DNA of 64,000 nucleotides from Micromonospora sp. DSM 45708. Lineage in GTDB: Bacteria; Actinomycetota; Actinomycetes; Mycobacteriales; Micromonosporaceae. The notes below the pieces were generated by a model. The model searched no databases, had not been told where the DNA came from, and was given only the letters and a program-made list of their open reading frames with translations. A program made the position numbers and the translations under genes. The first letter of the stretch is position 1. The number at the start of each line of letters is the position of its first letter. Positions 18,138-27,249 of the stretch are shown piece after piece. The stretch spans positions 4,402,001 to 4,466,000 of the forward strand of contig NZ_CP154796.1 in the NCBI RefSeq assembly GCF_039566955.1, given 5' to 3'.

Positions 18138-18169
18138 ACCGTAAAGTCTCACATCGATGTGAGAGTCAA
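18138..18169 (-). promoter_or_regulatory. MerR-type promoter with palindromic operator
   Basis: On the minus strand TTGACT (18169-18164), a 20-bp spacer and TACGGT (18143-18138) form a promoter with the over-long spacer typical of MerR activators. The 18-bp perfect palindrome TCTCACATCGATGTGAGA (18147-18164) fills the spacer. It drives the oxidoreductase gene and presumably autoregulates the MerR gene. Confidence 0.85.
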
Positions 18170-18178
18170 GGAGTCGCC

Positions 18179-18556
18179 GTGCGGATCGGTGAGCTGTCCC
18201 GGCGCACCGGAATTCCGGTGCGGATGCTGCGGTACTACGAGGAGCGCGGGTTGCTGGCGCCGGAGCGCGCCCCGAGCGGCTACCGGCGGTACGCGGAGGC
18301 CGACGTGGCACGGGCGACGCTGGTCGGCAGCCTGATCAGGTCGGGGCTACCGACCCGGCTGATCCTGCCGTTGCTCCGCGACCCGTACGGCCCGGTGGCC
18401 GGGGACGAGCCGGGCGACGAGGAGGGCGAGATGGTCACGCTCTTCAGCGCCGAACTGGCCCGCCTCGACGACCGGATCGCGTGCCTGAGCCTGAGCCGGG
18501 ACGCGGTACGCCGGCACCTGCGACTGCGGCGTGCCCGGTCGCGGGCGCGGCGCTGA
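18179..18556 (+). CDS. MerR-family transcriptional regulator
   Basis: 125 residues. The N-terminal winged helix is typical (RIGELSRRTGIPVRMLRYYE, then GLLAPERAPSGYRRYAEADV), followed by the dimerising helix region ending in an Arg-rich tail. There is no cysteine pair of the metal- or SoxR-type, only one Cys (ACLSLS), so it is more likely to sense an organic compound. The GTG at 18179 has an excellent AAGGAG five bases upstream. Divergent from the oxidoreductase gene across the palindromic operator. Confidence 0.92.
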   Translation: MRIGELSRRTGIPVRMLRYYEERGLLAPERAPSGYRRYAEADVARATLVGSLIRSGLPTRLILPLLRDPYGPVAGDEPGDEEGEMVTLFSAELARLDDRIACLSLSRDAVRRHLRLRRARSRARR

Positions 18557-18580
18557 ACCCGGACGTCCTTGCCACCCGCC

Positions 18581-18595
18581 TTTGCGATATGCAAA
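18581..18595. promoter_or_regulatory. AT-rich dyad upstream of the SH3-like gene
   Basis: TTTGC-GATAT-GCAAA is an inverted repeat in an AT-rich patch 42 bp before the start of the secreted SH3-like gene; it may be an operator or part of the promoter. Nothing identifies the regulator. Confidence 0.35.
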
Positions 18596-18636
18596 TATGT
18601 GGATCAATCTGCCGCCACGACTCCCGGGGGTTCGAC

Positions 18637-19011
18637 ATGCGGAAGGCGTCCTCGATCGGCGCGGCTGCACTCCTGGCCGTCGCCGCGGCGGGAGTCGCGG
18701 TGGTGGGCGCGGCGACGCCGGCCAGCGCGAGTTGCAGTCACCCGCACTCCAACGTGGACACCAAGTTCGGCCAGCTCTTCAACGCCACCAACGTCAACAT
18801 CCGCAGCGGCCCGCACACCACCTGCGGGTCACTGGGCTACGGCCAGCTCAGCCACAACGTCGACTTCCACTGCTTCGCCAGCGGCGACCGGGTCAGCGCG
18901 AACGGGCACACCACCTACACCTGGACCTACCTGCGGGACACCACCACCGGTGTCTCCGGCTGGGTCGCCGACGCGCTGCTCGACAACCTCGGCGGCAACG
19001 TCGCCTGCTGA
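18637..19011 (+). CDS. secreted small SH3-like domain protein
   Basis: 124 residues. A signal peptide (MRKASSIGAAALLAVAAAGV, cleavage likely after ASA near residue 31) precedes a domain with the bacterial SH3 signature: ATNVNIRSGPHTTCGSLGYG, later WTYLRDTTTGVSGWVADALL. Four cysteines suggest two disulfides outside the cell. Such small domains usually bind peptidoglycan or other wall material. No catalytic domain is attached. The ATG follows a weak GGGGG ribosome site. Confidence 0.85.
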   Translation: MRKASSIGAAALLAVAAAGVAVVGAATPASASCSHPHSNVDTKFGQLFNATNVNIRSGPHTTCGSLGYGQLSHNVDFHCFASGDRVSANGHTTYTWTYLRDTTTGVSGWVADALLDNLGGNVAC

Positions 19012-19054
19012 GCGGGCCCACACGACGCGGGTCGGGCGGGCAGAATCACCGGGC

Positions 19055-20011
19055 ATGACCGGCGTCGCACTCCACCCGCCCGTCGAGCCGTACGCCACCC
19101 ACCGGGTCCCGGTCGGTGCCGGCCACGTCCTGCACGTGGAGGAGGTCGGCCGGCCGGACGGCGTACCCGTGGTCTTCCTGCACGGCGGGCCCGGCGGCGG
19201 TCTGGTGCCGGCGGCGCGGCGGTTCTTCGATCCCGCGCGCTACCGCGCCGTGCTGTTCGACCAGCGCGGCGCGGGCCGCAGCACCCCGTTCGGCGAGCTG
19301 CGGGCCAACACCACCTGGCACCTGGTGGCCGACCTGGAGACGATCCGGCAGCGGCTCGGCATCGACAGGTGGCTGGTGTTCGGCGGCTCGTGGGGAGTCA
19401 CGCTCGGCCTGGCGTACGCGCAGGCGCACCCGGACCGGGTGACCGGCCTGGTGCTGCGCGGCGTGCTGCTGCTGCGGCGCAGCGAGCGGGACTGGTTCTA
19501 CCAGGGCGGCCTGCGGCACCTCCAGCCCGAGGAGTGGGCGCGGTTCGTCGCCCCGATCCCGCCGGCCGAACGCGACGACGTGCTGGCCGCCTACCACCGG
19601 CGGTTGCACGGCCCGGACGCCGACGTGGCGCGGGACTGCGCGCGCGCCTGGGGGCGGTGGGAGGCGGTGAACTCGTCGCTGCGACCCGACCCGGCGGTGC
19701 TCGCCCACTTCACCGCCGACGAGCAGGCGTTGCCGATCGCCCGGATCCTGTCGCACTACGCGGTGCACGGCGGCTTCCTCACCGAGGGGCAACTGCTCGA
19801 CGACGTGGACCGGGTCCGCCACCTGCCGGCCGTGATCGTCAACGGCCGCTACGACCTGTGCTGCCCGCCGGTGTCCGCGTACGACCTGGCCCGCCGGTGG
19901 CCGGAGGCGGAGCTGCGGATCGTGCCGGACGCGGGCCACTCGGCGGCCGAGCCGGGCATCGCGCGGGAACTGCTGCGCGCCGTCGACCGGGTCGCCGACC
20001 TGATCGGCTGA
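19055..20011 (+). CDS. pip: proline iminopeptidase-like alpha/beta hydrolase
   Basis: 318 residues, S33-family. The nucleophile lies in FGGSWGVTLGL (S112). The motifs HGGPGGG at about residues 47-53 and FDQRGAGRSTP are diagnostic of proline iminopeptidases; the Asp is probably in VNGRYDLCCPP and the His in VPDAGHSAAEPG. It is cytoplasmic and would remove N-terminal proline from peptides. A CAGAAT -10-like element lies eight bases before the ATG, and no Shine-Dalgarno sequence is seen. At 318 residues the length is normal. Confidence 0.9.
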   Translation: MTGVALHPPVEPYATHRVPVGAGHVLHVEEVGRPDGVPVVFLHGGPGGGLVPAARRFFDPARYRAVLFDQRGAGRSTPFGELRANTTWHLVADLETIRQRLGIDRWLVFGGSWGVTLGLAYAQAHPDRVTGLVLRGVLLLRRSERDWFYQGGLRHLQPEEWARFVAPIPPAERDDVLAAYHRRLHGPDADVARDCARAWGRWEAVNSSLRPDPAVLAHFTADEQALPIARILSHYAVHGGFLTEGQLLDDVDRVRHLPAVIVNGRYDLCCPPVSAYDLARRWPEAELRIVPDAGHSAAEPGIARELLRAVDRVADLIG

Positions 20012-20052
20012 GCACCGCCGTTGGACGCCTGGTCATTCGGGAGCGTCGCTGG

Positions 20053-20058
20053 CAAGAT
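20053..20058 (+). promoter_or_regulatory. possible -10 element, leaderless
   Basis: CAAGAT, seven bases, then the ATG at 20066, with no Shine-Dalgarno sequence. A weak match to the TANNNT pattern. Confidence 0.35.
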
Positions 20059-20065
20059 CGGCCAA

Positions 20066-20899
20066 ATGACGGGTGCGCTGTACGCGGTCAGTGATCTCCA
20101 CGTGTCGTACCCGGAGAACCGGGCGGTGGTGGACGGCCTGCGGCCGGAGTCGGCGGACGACTGGCTGATCGTGGCCGGCGACGTCGGTGAGCTGTTCGCC
20201 GACATCGAGCGGACGCTGGGCCAGCTTCGTGACCGGTTCGCCCGGGTGCTCTGGGTGCCCGGCAACCACGAGCTGTGGACCCATCCCACCGACCCGGTGA
20301 CGCTGCGCGGGGTGGCGCGCTACGAGGCGCTCGTCGCGATGTGCCGGGGCCTGGGCGTGCTCACCCCGGAGGACGACTATCCGGTGTGGCGGGGCGCGGG
20401 CGGGCCGGTCACCGTGGCCCCGCTGTTCCTGCTCTACGACTACTCGTTCCGGGCCCCGGGCACCTCCACCAAGGAGGAGTCGCTGCGCGTGGCGTACGAG
20501 TCCGGGGTGGTGTGCACCGACGAGATGCTGCTGCATCCCGACCCGTACCCGGACCGGGAGTCGTGGTGCTGGGCGCGGCTGGCGGCCACCGAGCGGCGAC
20601 TGGCGGCGACCGATCCGGCGCTGCCGACCGTGCTGGTCAACCACTGGCCGCTGGTCCGCCAGCCCACCGAGGTGCTCTGGTTCCCGGAGTTCGCCCAGTG
20701 GTGCGGCACCGACCGCAGCGCCGACTGGCACGTGCGGCACCGGGCCGCCGTCGCGGTCTACGGTCACCTGCACATCCCCCGCACCACCCACTACGACGGG
20801 GTGCGGTTCGAGGAGGTGTCGCTGGGTTATCCGCGCGAGTGGGGCCGCCGGGGCGGTGAGCCCCGGCCGATGCGGCGGATCCTCGGCGGCACCCCGTGA
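20066..20899 (+). CDS. calcineurin-like metallophosphoesterase
   Basis: 277 residues with the dimetal phosphoesterase signature: YAVSDLHVSYPEN (D-x-H), VAGDVGE (GD), VPGNHELW (GNHE), NHWPL and YGHLHIPRT (GHxH). The substrate is not predictable. It overlaps the phosphopantetheinyl transferase start by 4 bp (GTGA), so the two are translated together. I recall the same gene pair in other actinomycetes, and the phosphoesterase may act on phosphopantetheine-related or nucleotide compounds, which is only inference. Confidence 0.88.
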   Translation: MTGALYAVSDLHVSYPENRAVVDGLRPESADDWLIVAGDVGELFADIERTLGQLRDRFARVLWVPGNHELWTHPTDPVTLRGVARYEALVAMCRGLGVLTPEDDYPVWRGAGGPVTVAPLFLLYDYSFRAPGTSTKEESLRVAYESGVVCTDEMLLHPDPYPDRESWCWARLAATERRLAATDPALPTVLVNHWPLVRQPTEVLWFPEFAQWCGTDRSADWHVRHRAAVAVYGHLHIPRTTHYDGVRFEEVSLGYPREWGRRGGEPRPMRRILGGTP

Positions 20900-21555
20900 T
20901 CGAGGCGTTGCTGCCGCCGGCGGCGGTGGCCGTGGAGGCGTTCGCCGACCGGGCCGGCGACGAGCCGTTCCCCGGGGAGGAGGACCTGGTGGCCCGCGCG
21001 GTGCCCAGCCGCCGCCGGGAGTTCGTCACCGCCCGGCGCTGCGCGCGGGAGGCGCTGGCCGGGCTCGGGTACGCGCCGGGACCGATCCGCTCCGGCCCCC
21101 GCCGGGAGCCGCTCTGGCCGGCCGGGGTGGTGGGCAGCATCACCCACTGCGCCGGTTACCGGGCGGCGGTGGTGGCCCCGGCCGCCGCGCTGGCCGGGCT
21201 GGGCATCGACGCCGAGCCGCACGGGCCGCTGCCCGACGGGGTGGCCGACGCGGTCACCGTCGCCGGCGAGCCGGCGCACCTGGCCGGGCTGCGCGCCGCC
21301 GACGCGGGCGTGCACTGGGACCGGCTGCTGTTCAGCGCGAAGGAGTCCGTCTACAAGGCGTGGTACCCGTTGACCGGCCGGTGGCTCGGGTTCGAGGAGG
21401 CGGAGCTGACCTTGGCCCCGGCCGGCCGCTTCACCGCCCGCGTGCTGGTCGACGGCGCGCGGATCGACGGCGGGCCGCCGTTGCGTGTGCTCGACGGCCG
21501 ATGGCTGGTGGACCGTGGGCTGGTGGTGACCGCGGTGGTCGTACCGCACCGCTGA
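20896..21555 (+). CDS. 4'-phosphopantetheinyl transferase (EntD-like)
   Basis: 219 residues. It transfers phosphopantetheine from CoA to the conserved serine of carrier domains, turning apo into holo proteins. The magnesium motif is GLGIDAEPHG (D105, E107), and the second motif is FSAKESVYKAWYPLTG (K149, E150, K154). An N-terminal RRREFVTARRCAREAL helix and GSITHC are EntD/Sfp-like. In this window it is the obvious candidate for priming the T domains of the NRPS/PKS at 50.8 kb, 30 kb away. It overlaps the metallophosphoesterase. Confidence 0.93.
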   Translation: MIEALLPPAAVAVEAFADRAGDEPFPGEEDLVARAVPSRRREFVTARRCAREALAGLGYAPGPIRSGPRREPLWPAGVVGSITHCAGYRAAVVAPAAALAGLGIDAEPHGPLPDGVADAVTVAGEPAHLAGLRAADAGVHWDRLLFSAKESVYKAWYPLTGRWLGFEEAELTLAPAGRFTARVLVDGARIDGGPPLRVLDGRWLVDRGLVVTAVVVPHR

Positions 21556-21573
21556 CCCGTCCGGGTGATCCGC

Positions 21574-21598
21574 GTTTGTCCTCCCCCGCCCAGGGTAG
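21574..21598 (+). promoter_or_regulatory. SigB/SigF-type stress promoter
   Basis: GTTT (21574-21577), a 15-bp spacer and GGGTAG (21593-21598) match the actinobacterial general-stress sigma consensus GTTT-N14-16-GGGTA as I recall it. It lies 45 bp upstream of the catalase start. Confidence 0.7.
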
Positions 21599-21643
21599 GG
21601 CCCTGAGGGCTAGGTCAGATCGCCGCAGGGAGGACAGAGCCTG

Positions 21644-23905
21644 ATGGAATCCAGCAAGCCCGCCCAGGTCGTCAAGGGTGTCGTCGAGGCCGCTGTCGAG
21701 AAGGTCGGCGAGGCGCTGACGCCGGACGTGCCGGGCGCGCCGGGCAGCGCGCCGCCATCGCTCGAGGAGCCGACCGCGCCGCACGGCCCGTTGCCGCCCA
21801 AGGACGAGCAGGGCGCGCCGGACACGCGTACCCCGACCGGCGCGGAGACCGGCGTGCCGAAGGTCGCCAAGGGGCAGCAGGGGGCGTACCTCACCACCGC
21901 CAACGGCGCCCGGCTGCGCGACACCGACCACTCGCTCAAGGCCGGCCCGCGTGGCCCGGTGCTGCTCCAGGACCACCACCTGCGCGAGAAGATCATGCAC
22001 TTCGACCACGAGCGGATCCCGGAGCGGGTGGTGCACGCGCGCGGCGCCGGCGCGCACGGCGTCTTCGTCGCCAACGGCGCGGCGGAGCAGGTCACCCGGG
22101 CCGGCTTCCTGAAGAAGGGTCGCGAGACGCCGGTCTTCGTCCGCTTCTCGACCGTGCTGGGCTCGCGCGGGTCGGCGGACACGGTCCGCGACACCCGGGG
22201 CTTCGCCACCAAGTTCTACACCGACGAGGGCACGTTCGACCTGGTCGGCAACAACATGCCGGTCTTCTTCATCCAGGACGCGATCAAGTTCCCGGACATC
22301 ATCCACGCCGCCAAGCCGCACCCGGACCGGGAGATCCCGCAGGCGCAGAGCGCGCACGACACGTTCTGGGACTTCGTCTCGCTGCACACCGAGGCGCAGC
22401 ACCACACGATCTGGAACATGTCCGACCGGGGCATCCCGCGGTCCTACCGGACCATGGAGGGCTTCGGCGTGCACACGTTCCGCCTGGTCGACGACGCCGG
22501 CGCGACGGTGCTGGTCAAGTTCCACTGGAAGCCGAAGCTCGGGGTGCACTCGCTGGAGTGGGAGGAGGCGCAGCTGATCAACGGCATCGACCCGGACTTC
22601 CACCGCCGCGACCTCTACGACGCCATCGAGGCCGGCGCGTACCCGCAGTGGGAGCTGGGCATCCAGGTCTTCCCGGACACGCCGGAGGAGACGTTCGCCG
22701 GGATCGACCTGCTGGACCCGACGAAGATCGTGCCGGAGGAGCTGGCGCCGGTGCAGCCGATCGGCACGCTCACCCTCAACCGGACGCCACGCAACTTCTT
22801 CGCCGAGACCGAGCAGGTGGCGTTCCACCTGGGGCACCTGCCGCCCGGCATCGACGTCACCAACGACCCGCTGTTGCAGGGGCGGCTCTTCTCGTACCTG
22901 GACACGCAGCTCACCCGGCTGGCCGGGCCGAACTTCACCCAGATCCCGATCAACCGGCCGCACGCCGACGTCAACGACATGCTCCGGGACGGCTTCCACC
23001 AGCAGGCGGTGCACGCCGGGGTGGCGCCCTACCGGCCGAACTCGCTCGACGGCGGCAACCCGTTCCCGGCCGGTGACCGGGAGCACGCGTTCGTCGACGT
23101 GCCGGTGACGGTGGCGGAGGCGCCGAAGGTGCGGGCCGCGCCGGCCTCCTTCGACGACCACTGGAGCCAGGTCCGGCTCTTCTGGGCGAGCATGTCGCCG
23201 GTGGAGAAGGAGCACATCATCCGGGCGTACACGTTCGAGCTGGGCAAGTGCTACCACCAGGCGATCAAGGAGCGGCAGCTCCAGTGCCTGGCCAACATCG
23301 ACCCGGTGCTCTGCGAGCAGGTCGCCACCGGCCTGGGGCTGCCCGCGCCGCAGCCGACAGTGCCGCTGGCCGAGGTGCAGCCGAGCCCGGCGCTGTCCCA
23401 GGTCGGCCGGGAGTGGCCGGCGGACGGCCGGATGGTGGGCATCGTGGTGGACGCCGACGGCGACCTGGACGACGTCGGGGAGGTCCAGCGGGCGGTGTTC
23501 GCGGCCGGCATGGTGCCGCTGCTGATCGCCGCGCACGGCGGCACGGTGGGTGGGCTGCCGGTGCAGCGCACGTTCGCCACGGCCCGGTCCGTCGAGTTCG
23601 ACGCGGTGCTGCTGGCCGGGGCCCCGGCACCGGCGCCGGACGCGTCGCCGGCGCGGGACGCCAAGGCCGGCGCACCGGGTGCGGCCACCGTCGACCCGCG
23701 GGTGTCGCTGCTGGTCGAGGAGGCGTGGCGGCACGCCAAGGCGATCGGCGCGTGGGGCGCCGGCGCCGAGGTGCTGCGACAGACCGGGGTGGCCGGTTCG
23801 CCGGGCGTGGTGACCGGTGGCTCCGGCGCCGAGGTGCTGGAGTCGGTGCAGCGGCTGATGGCGGCGCACCGGGTCTGGGAGCGGTTCCCGGCCTCGGTCG
23901 CCTGA
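21644..23905 (+). CDS. katE: large-subunit (HPII-type) catalase
   Basis: 753 residues, hydrogen-peroxide disproportionation. The catalytic His is H131 in [13 protein letters not shown], the heme-side motif is [16 protein letters not shown], and the proximal Tyr is Y418 in [13 protein letters not shown]. After about residue 590 there is a flavodoxin/DJ-1-like C-terminal domain ([16 protein letters not shown] to the end), which marks the large clade. The N-terminal 75 residues are a Lys/Pro-rich extension. It is preceded by an AGGGAGG ribosome site and a stress-type promoter, and followed by a strong hairpin. Confidence 0.95.
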   Translation: MESSKPAQVVKGVVEAAVEKVGEALTPDVPGAPGSAPPSLEEPTAPHGPLPPKDEQGAPDTRTPTGAETGVPKVAKGQQGAYLTTANGARLRDTDHSLKAGPRGPVLLQDHHLREKIMHFDHERIPERVVHARGAGAHGVFVANGAAEQVTRAGFLKKGRETPVFVRFSTVLGSRGSADTVRDTRGFATKFYTDEGTFDLVGNNMPVFFIQDAIKFPDIIHAAKPHPDREIPQAQSAHDTFWDFVSLHTEAQHHTIWNMSDRGIPRSYRTMEGFGVHTFRLVDDAGATVLVKFHWKPKLGVHSLEWEEAQLINGIDPDFHRRDLYDAIEAGAYPQWELGIQVFPDTPEETFAGIDLLDPTKIVPEELAPVQPIGTLTLNRTPRNFFAETEQVAFHLGHLPPGIDVTNDPLLQGRLFSYLDTQLTRLAGPNFTQIPINRPHADVNDMLRDGFHQQAVHAGVAPYRPNSLDGGNPFPAGDREHAFVDVPVTVAEAPKVRAAPASFDDHWSQVRLFWASMSPVEKEHIIRAYTFELGKCYHQAIKERQLQCLANIDPVLCEQVATGLGLPAPQPTVPLAEVQPSPALSQVGREWPADGRMVGIVVDADGDLDDVGEVQRAVFAAGMVPLLIAAHGGTVGGLPVQRTFATARSVEFDAVLLAGAPAPAPDASPARDAKAGAPGAATVDPRVSLLVEEAWRHAKAIGAWGAGAEVLRQTGVAGSPGVVTGGSGAEVLESVQRLMAAHRVWERFPASVA

Positions 23906-23918
23906 CCGACGCACGGTC

Positions 23919-23951
23919 GAGGGGCGGTCCGCCACCGGCGGGCCGCCCCTC
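23919..23951 (+). terminator. 15-bp stem hairpin after the catalase gene
   Basis: Arms 23919-23933 and 23937-23951 pair over 15 bp with one G-U, with a 3-base loop, followed by CGCTATTTGTTT. It begins 14 bp after the catalase stop. Confidence 0.75.
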
Positions 23952-24051
23952 GCGCTATTTGTTTCATCGACCTGTCTGAGTATTGCAGTTCCATGTCGCG
24001 CGCTGCCATGATGACCGTCAATTTCTTCCTCCCCCCGAAGGAGCGGTCCGC

Positions 24052-25728
24052 ATGGCGCCCACCCGCCGTACCCTGATCCGGTCCGTGGTGGCCGGGTCCG
24101 CGCTCGCCGCGCTGCCCGACCTCGCGCTCTCCCCCACCCCCGCAGCCGCCGCCAGTCCCCCCGGCGACGTGGTCGGCAAGGTCTCCGTCGGCTACCAGGG
24201 CTGGTTCAGTTGCCCGGGCGACGGGGCCCCGATCGGCGGCTGGTGGCACTGGAGCCGGGACCGGTTCCAGTCCCCCTCGCCGGCGAACACCACGATCGTG
24301 TCCTGGCCGGACATGCGGGAGTACGCCCGCGGCTACCCCACCGCCTATCCGAACCTCGGCGACGGCCGGCCGGCCACGCTCTTCTCCTCCTACGACCAGC
24401 AGACCGTGGACACCCACTTCCGCTGGATGCAGGAGTACGGCTGCGACACCGCGGCGTTGCAACGGTTCAACCCGTTCGGCGACGAGGGGCCGACCCGCGA
24501 CGCGATGGCGGTGAAGGTCCGCTCCGCGGCGGAACGGTTCGGCCGCAAGTTCTACGTGATGTACGACGTGACCGGCTGGACGGCGATGCAGTCGCAGCTC
24601 AAGGAGGACTGGGCGACGAAGATGTCGGCGCACACCGCCTCACCGGCGTACGCCCGGCAGAACGGCAAGCCGGTGGTCTGCGTGTGGGGGTTCGGCTTCG
24701 CCGACGACGGCCGGCCGTTCGCGCCCGCCGCCTGCCTGGACGTGGTGCGGTGGCTCAAGGCCCAGGGCTGCTACGTCATCGGCGGCGTGCCGACGTACTG
24801 GCGGCAGGGGATCAACGACTCCCGGCCCGGCTTCGCCGACGTCTACCACGCGTTCGACATGCTGTCGCCGTGGATGGTCGGGCGCACCGGCACGCTCGAC
24901 GGGCTGGACTGGTTCCACACCAACGTCAACGTGCCCGACCTGGCCGACTGCGCCGCGCACGGCATCGACTACCAGCCCTGCGTGATGCCGGGTGACCTGT
25001 CCGCCGGCCACCGGCGACACGGTGACTTCTACTGGCGGCACCTCTACAACATGGTGCGGCTCGGCGCGCAGGGCCTCTACGTGTCCATGTTCGACGAGTT
25101 CAACGAGGGCAACCAGATCGCCAAGACCAGCGAGACGGCGGCGGCCACCCCGGCCGGGACCGGGATCCGGGCGCTCGACGAGGACGGCACCGCCTGCTCG
25201 GCGGACTACTACCTGCGGATCACCGCCGACGGCGGTCGGATGCTCAAGGGCCAGTTGGCGCTCACGTCGGTGCGGCCCACGCCGCCGGTGACCGGGGGCG
25301 GGCAGCCGCCCGGCGGCGACCTGGCGGCCGGCCGGCCGGCGTCGGCGAGCAGCCAGCAGAACGGGCCGTTCGGCGCCGGCAACGCGGTCGACGGCGACCG
25401 GGGCACGTACTGGGAGTCGGCCAACGGCGCGTTCCCGCAGTGGTGGCAGGTCGATCTCGGCGCCACCCGGCCGGTGGCGCGCCTGGTGCTCGCGCTGCCG
25501 GCCGGCTGGGAGGCCCGGACGCAGACGCTCTCGGTGCGGGGCGGCACGGACGGCACGACGTTCGCCACGCTGGCCGGGTCGGTCGGCGTCCGGTTCGACC
25601 CGGCCACCGGCAACCAGGCGACGTTGACGTTCGCCGCCACCCCGGTCCGGTACGTGCGGGTGCTGATCACCGCCAACACCGGCTGGCCGGCCGGGCAGCT
25701 CGCGCAACTCTCCGCGTACGCCGCCTAG
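24052..25728 (+). CDS. secreted GH71/99-like glycoside hydrolase with discoidin domain
   Basis: 558 residues. A twin-arginine-type signal (APTRRTLIRSVVAGSALAAL) is followed by a TIM-barrel domain of the GH71/GH99-like type: VSVGYQGWFSCPGDG, WPDMREYARGYP, HFRWMQEYGCDTAALQRF, KPVVCVWGFGFAD, SPWMVGRTG and the acidic YVSMFDEFNEGNQIAK. From about residue 425 an F5/8-type-C (discoidin, CBM32-like) domain follows (ASSQQNGPFGAGNAVDG, YWESANGAFPQWWQVDLG). GAAGGAG precedes ATG 24052. It probably attacks alpha-linked glycans outside the cell; the linkage is not known. Confidence 0.85.
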   Translation: MAPTRRTLIRSVVAGSALAALPDLALSPTPAAAASPPGDVVGKVSVGYQGWFSCPGDGAPIGGWWHWSRDRFQSPSPANTTIVSWPDMREYARGYPTAYPNLGDGRPATLFSSYDQQTVDTHFRWMQEYGCDTAALQRFNPFGDEGPTRDAMAVKVRSAAERFGRKFYVMYDVTGWTAMQSQLKEDWATKMSAHTASPAYARQNGKPVVCVWGFGFADDGRPFAPAACLDVVRWLKAQGCYVIGGVPTYWRQGINDSRPGFADVYHAFDMLSPWMVGRTGTLDGLDWFHTNVNVPDLADCAAHGIDYQPCVMPGDLSAGHRRHGDFYWRHLYNMVRLGAQGLYVSMFDEFNEGNQIAKTSETAAATPAGTGIRALDEDGTACSADYYLRITADGGRMLKGQLALTSVRPTPPVTGGGQPPGGDLAAGRPASASSQQNGPFGAGNAVDGDRGTYWESANGAFPQWWQVDLGATRPVARLVLALPAGWEARTQTLSVRGGTDGTTFATLAGSVGVRFDPATGNQATLTFAATPVRYVRVLITANTGWPAGQLAQLSAYAA

Positions 25729-25757
25729 CTCATCGAAGTTCATCATTGACGGCTTAG

Positions 25758-25773
25758 TTAATAGTCTTTAATA
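25758..25773 (+). promoter_or_regulatory. TTAATA direct repeat upstream of the chitinase
   Basis: Two TTAATA copies (25758-25763 and 25768-25773) are spaced exactly 10 bp apart in an AT-rich island in otherwise GC-rich DNA. This geometry suits a protein bound on one helical face, as with direct-repeat operators of actinomycete chitinase genes. The cognate regulator is unknown. Confidence 0.45.
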
Positions 25774-25832
25774 TTTGCTCCACCTCGAGGAACACCCCCT
25801 GTCCGCCCCCGTCCCCCCCGGGAAGGCCCTCG

Positions 25833-27206
25833 ATGCCCACACCCAACCTCCGGCGTCGCCTCGCCGCCGGTGCGCTCGCGCTGGCCACCGCCGCCGCGAC
25901 GCTCGCCCTCACCCCGTCCGCCGCCGAGGCGGTCGTGCTGCCCAACGGCTTCAAGAGCGTCGGCTACCTGCCGTCGTGGAGCGGCAGCGTCACCAGCATC
26001 CAGTACGGCAAGCTCACCCACGTCAACTACGCCTTCGTGCTGCCCAACGGCGACGGCAGCCTGCGCCCGGTGGAGAACCCGAGCAAGCTCTCCTCACTGG
26101 TCTCGCTCGGACACGCCAACAACGTCAAGGTCTCCATCGCCATCGGCGGCTGGAACGACGGCGACGACTCCGCGTTCGAGGCGCTCGCCGCCAACTCCGG
26201 CGCCCGCGGCGCGTTCGTGAACAACGTGGTCGCCTTCGTCAACCAGTACAACCTCGACGGGGTCGACATCGACTGGGAGTACCCCGACCCGGGCGCGTCC
26301 GCCAGCAACTACACGCTGCTGATGCAGCAGCTCGGCAGCGCCCTGCACAGCCACGGCAAACTGCTCACCGCCGCCGTGGTCTCCGAGGGCTACTACGTCA
26401 ACGGCGTACCCACCGCGGTCTTCGGCTCGGTCGACTGGCTCAACATCATGGCGTACGACGGCGGCAGCCCGCACGCCAACTACGACTGGTCGATCGCCAG
26501 CGTCAACGGGTGGAAGGCGCGCGGCCTGCCCGCCGCCAAGGCGGTGCTCGGCGTGCCGTTCTACAGCCGGCCCGGCTACTACACGTACGCCGCGCTGGTC
26601 GGCCTGGACCCGGCCAACGCCAACCGGGACTGCACCACGGCCGGCGGCGTCCAGCAGTGCTACAACGGCATTCCGACGGTCAAGCGCAAGACGCAGTGGG
26701 CCATGGCGAACGCCGGCGGCATGATGAACTGGGAGCTGTCCCAGGACACCACCGGCGCGACGTCGCTGGTCAGCGCGATCTACGACACGGTCACCGGCGG
26801 CACCACGCCACCGCCGTCCGGGCGGACCGGGCCGATCACCGGCATCGGCGGCAAGTGCGTCGACGTCGCCGCCGCCGGCACCGCCAACGGCACCGCGATC
26901 CAGCTCTACACCTGCAACGGCACCGCCGCGCAGAACTGGACCGTGGGCGGCGACGGCACGCTGCGGTCGCTGGGCAAGTGCCTCGACGTGACCAGCGCCG
27001 GCACCGCGAACGGCACGAAGATCCAGCTCTGGGACTGCAACGGCACCGGCGCGCAGGTCTGGCAGGCGCAGAGCAACGGCACGTTGCGCAACCCGGTGTC
27101 GAACCGGTGCCTGGACGCCACCGACAACAGCTCCGCCGACGGCACCCGGTTGCAGATCTGGGACTGCTTCGCCGGCGCCAACCAGGTCTGGCGACTGCCG
27201 GCCTGA
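25833..27206 (+). CDS. secreted GH18 chitinase with C-terminal ricin-type lectin domain
   Basis: 457 residues. Signal peptide (RRRLAAGALALATAAATLAL, cleavage near residue 34), then a GH18 barrel with SIAIGGWNDGDD and the catalytic LDGVDIDWEYP (acid/base E149), later NIMAYDGG and GGMMNWELSQD. From about residue 330 a ricin-B/CBM13 trefoil contains three QxW repeats (QNWTV, QVWQA, QVWRL). It should cleave chitin outside the cell. A TTAATA repeat lies upstream and a hairpin follows the stop. Confidence 0.95.
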   Translation: MPTPNLRRRLAAGALALATAAATLALTPSAAEAVVLPNGFKSVGYLPSWSGSVTSIQYGKLTHVNYAFVLPNGDGSLRPVENPSKLSSLVSLGHANNVKVSIAIGGWNDGDDSAFEALAANSGARGAFVNNVVAFVNQYNLDGVDIDWEYPDPGASASNYTLLMQQLGSALHSHGKLLTAAVVSEGYYVNGVPTAVFGSVDWLNIMAYDGGSPHANYDWSIASVNGWKARGLPAAKAVLGVPFYSRPGYYTYAALVGLDPANANRDCTTAGGVQQCYNGIPTVKRKTQWAMANAGGMMNWELSQDTTGATSLVSAIYDTVTGGTTPPPSGRTGPITGIGGKCVDVAAAGTANGTAIQLYTCNGTAAQNWTVGGDGTLRSLGKCLDVTSAGTANGTKIQLWDCNGTGAQVWQAQSNGTLRNPVSNRCLDATDNSSADGTRLQIWDCFAGANQVWRLPA

Positions 27207-27217
27207 CCGCCCCGACG

Positions 27218-27247
27218 CGCGTCCCCGCCGTACCCGGTGGGGACGCG
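27218..27247. terminator. hairpin between convergent genes
   Basis: Nine-bp perfect arms CGCGTCCCC (27218-27226) and GGGGACGCG (27239-27247), between the chitinase and the DUF2804 gene on the other strand. No T-tract. Confidence 0.6.
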
Positions 27248-27249
27248 TG

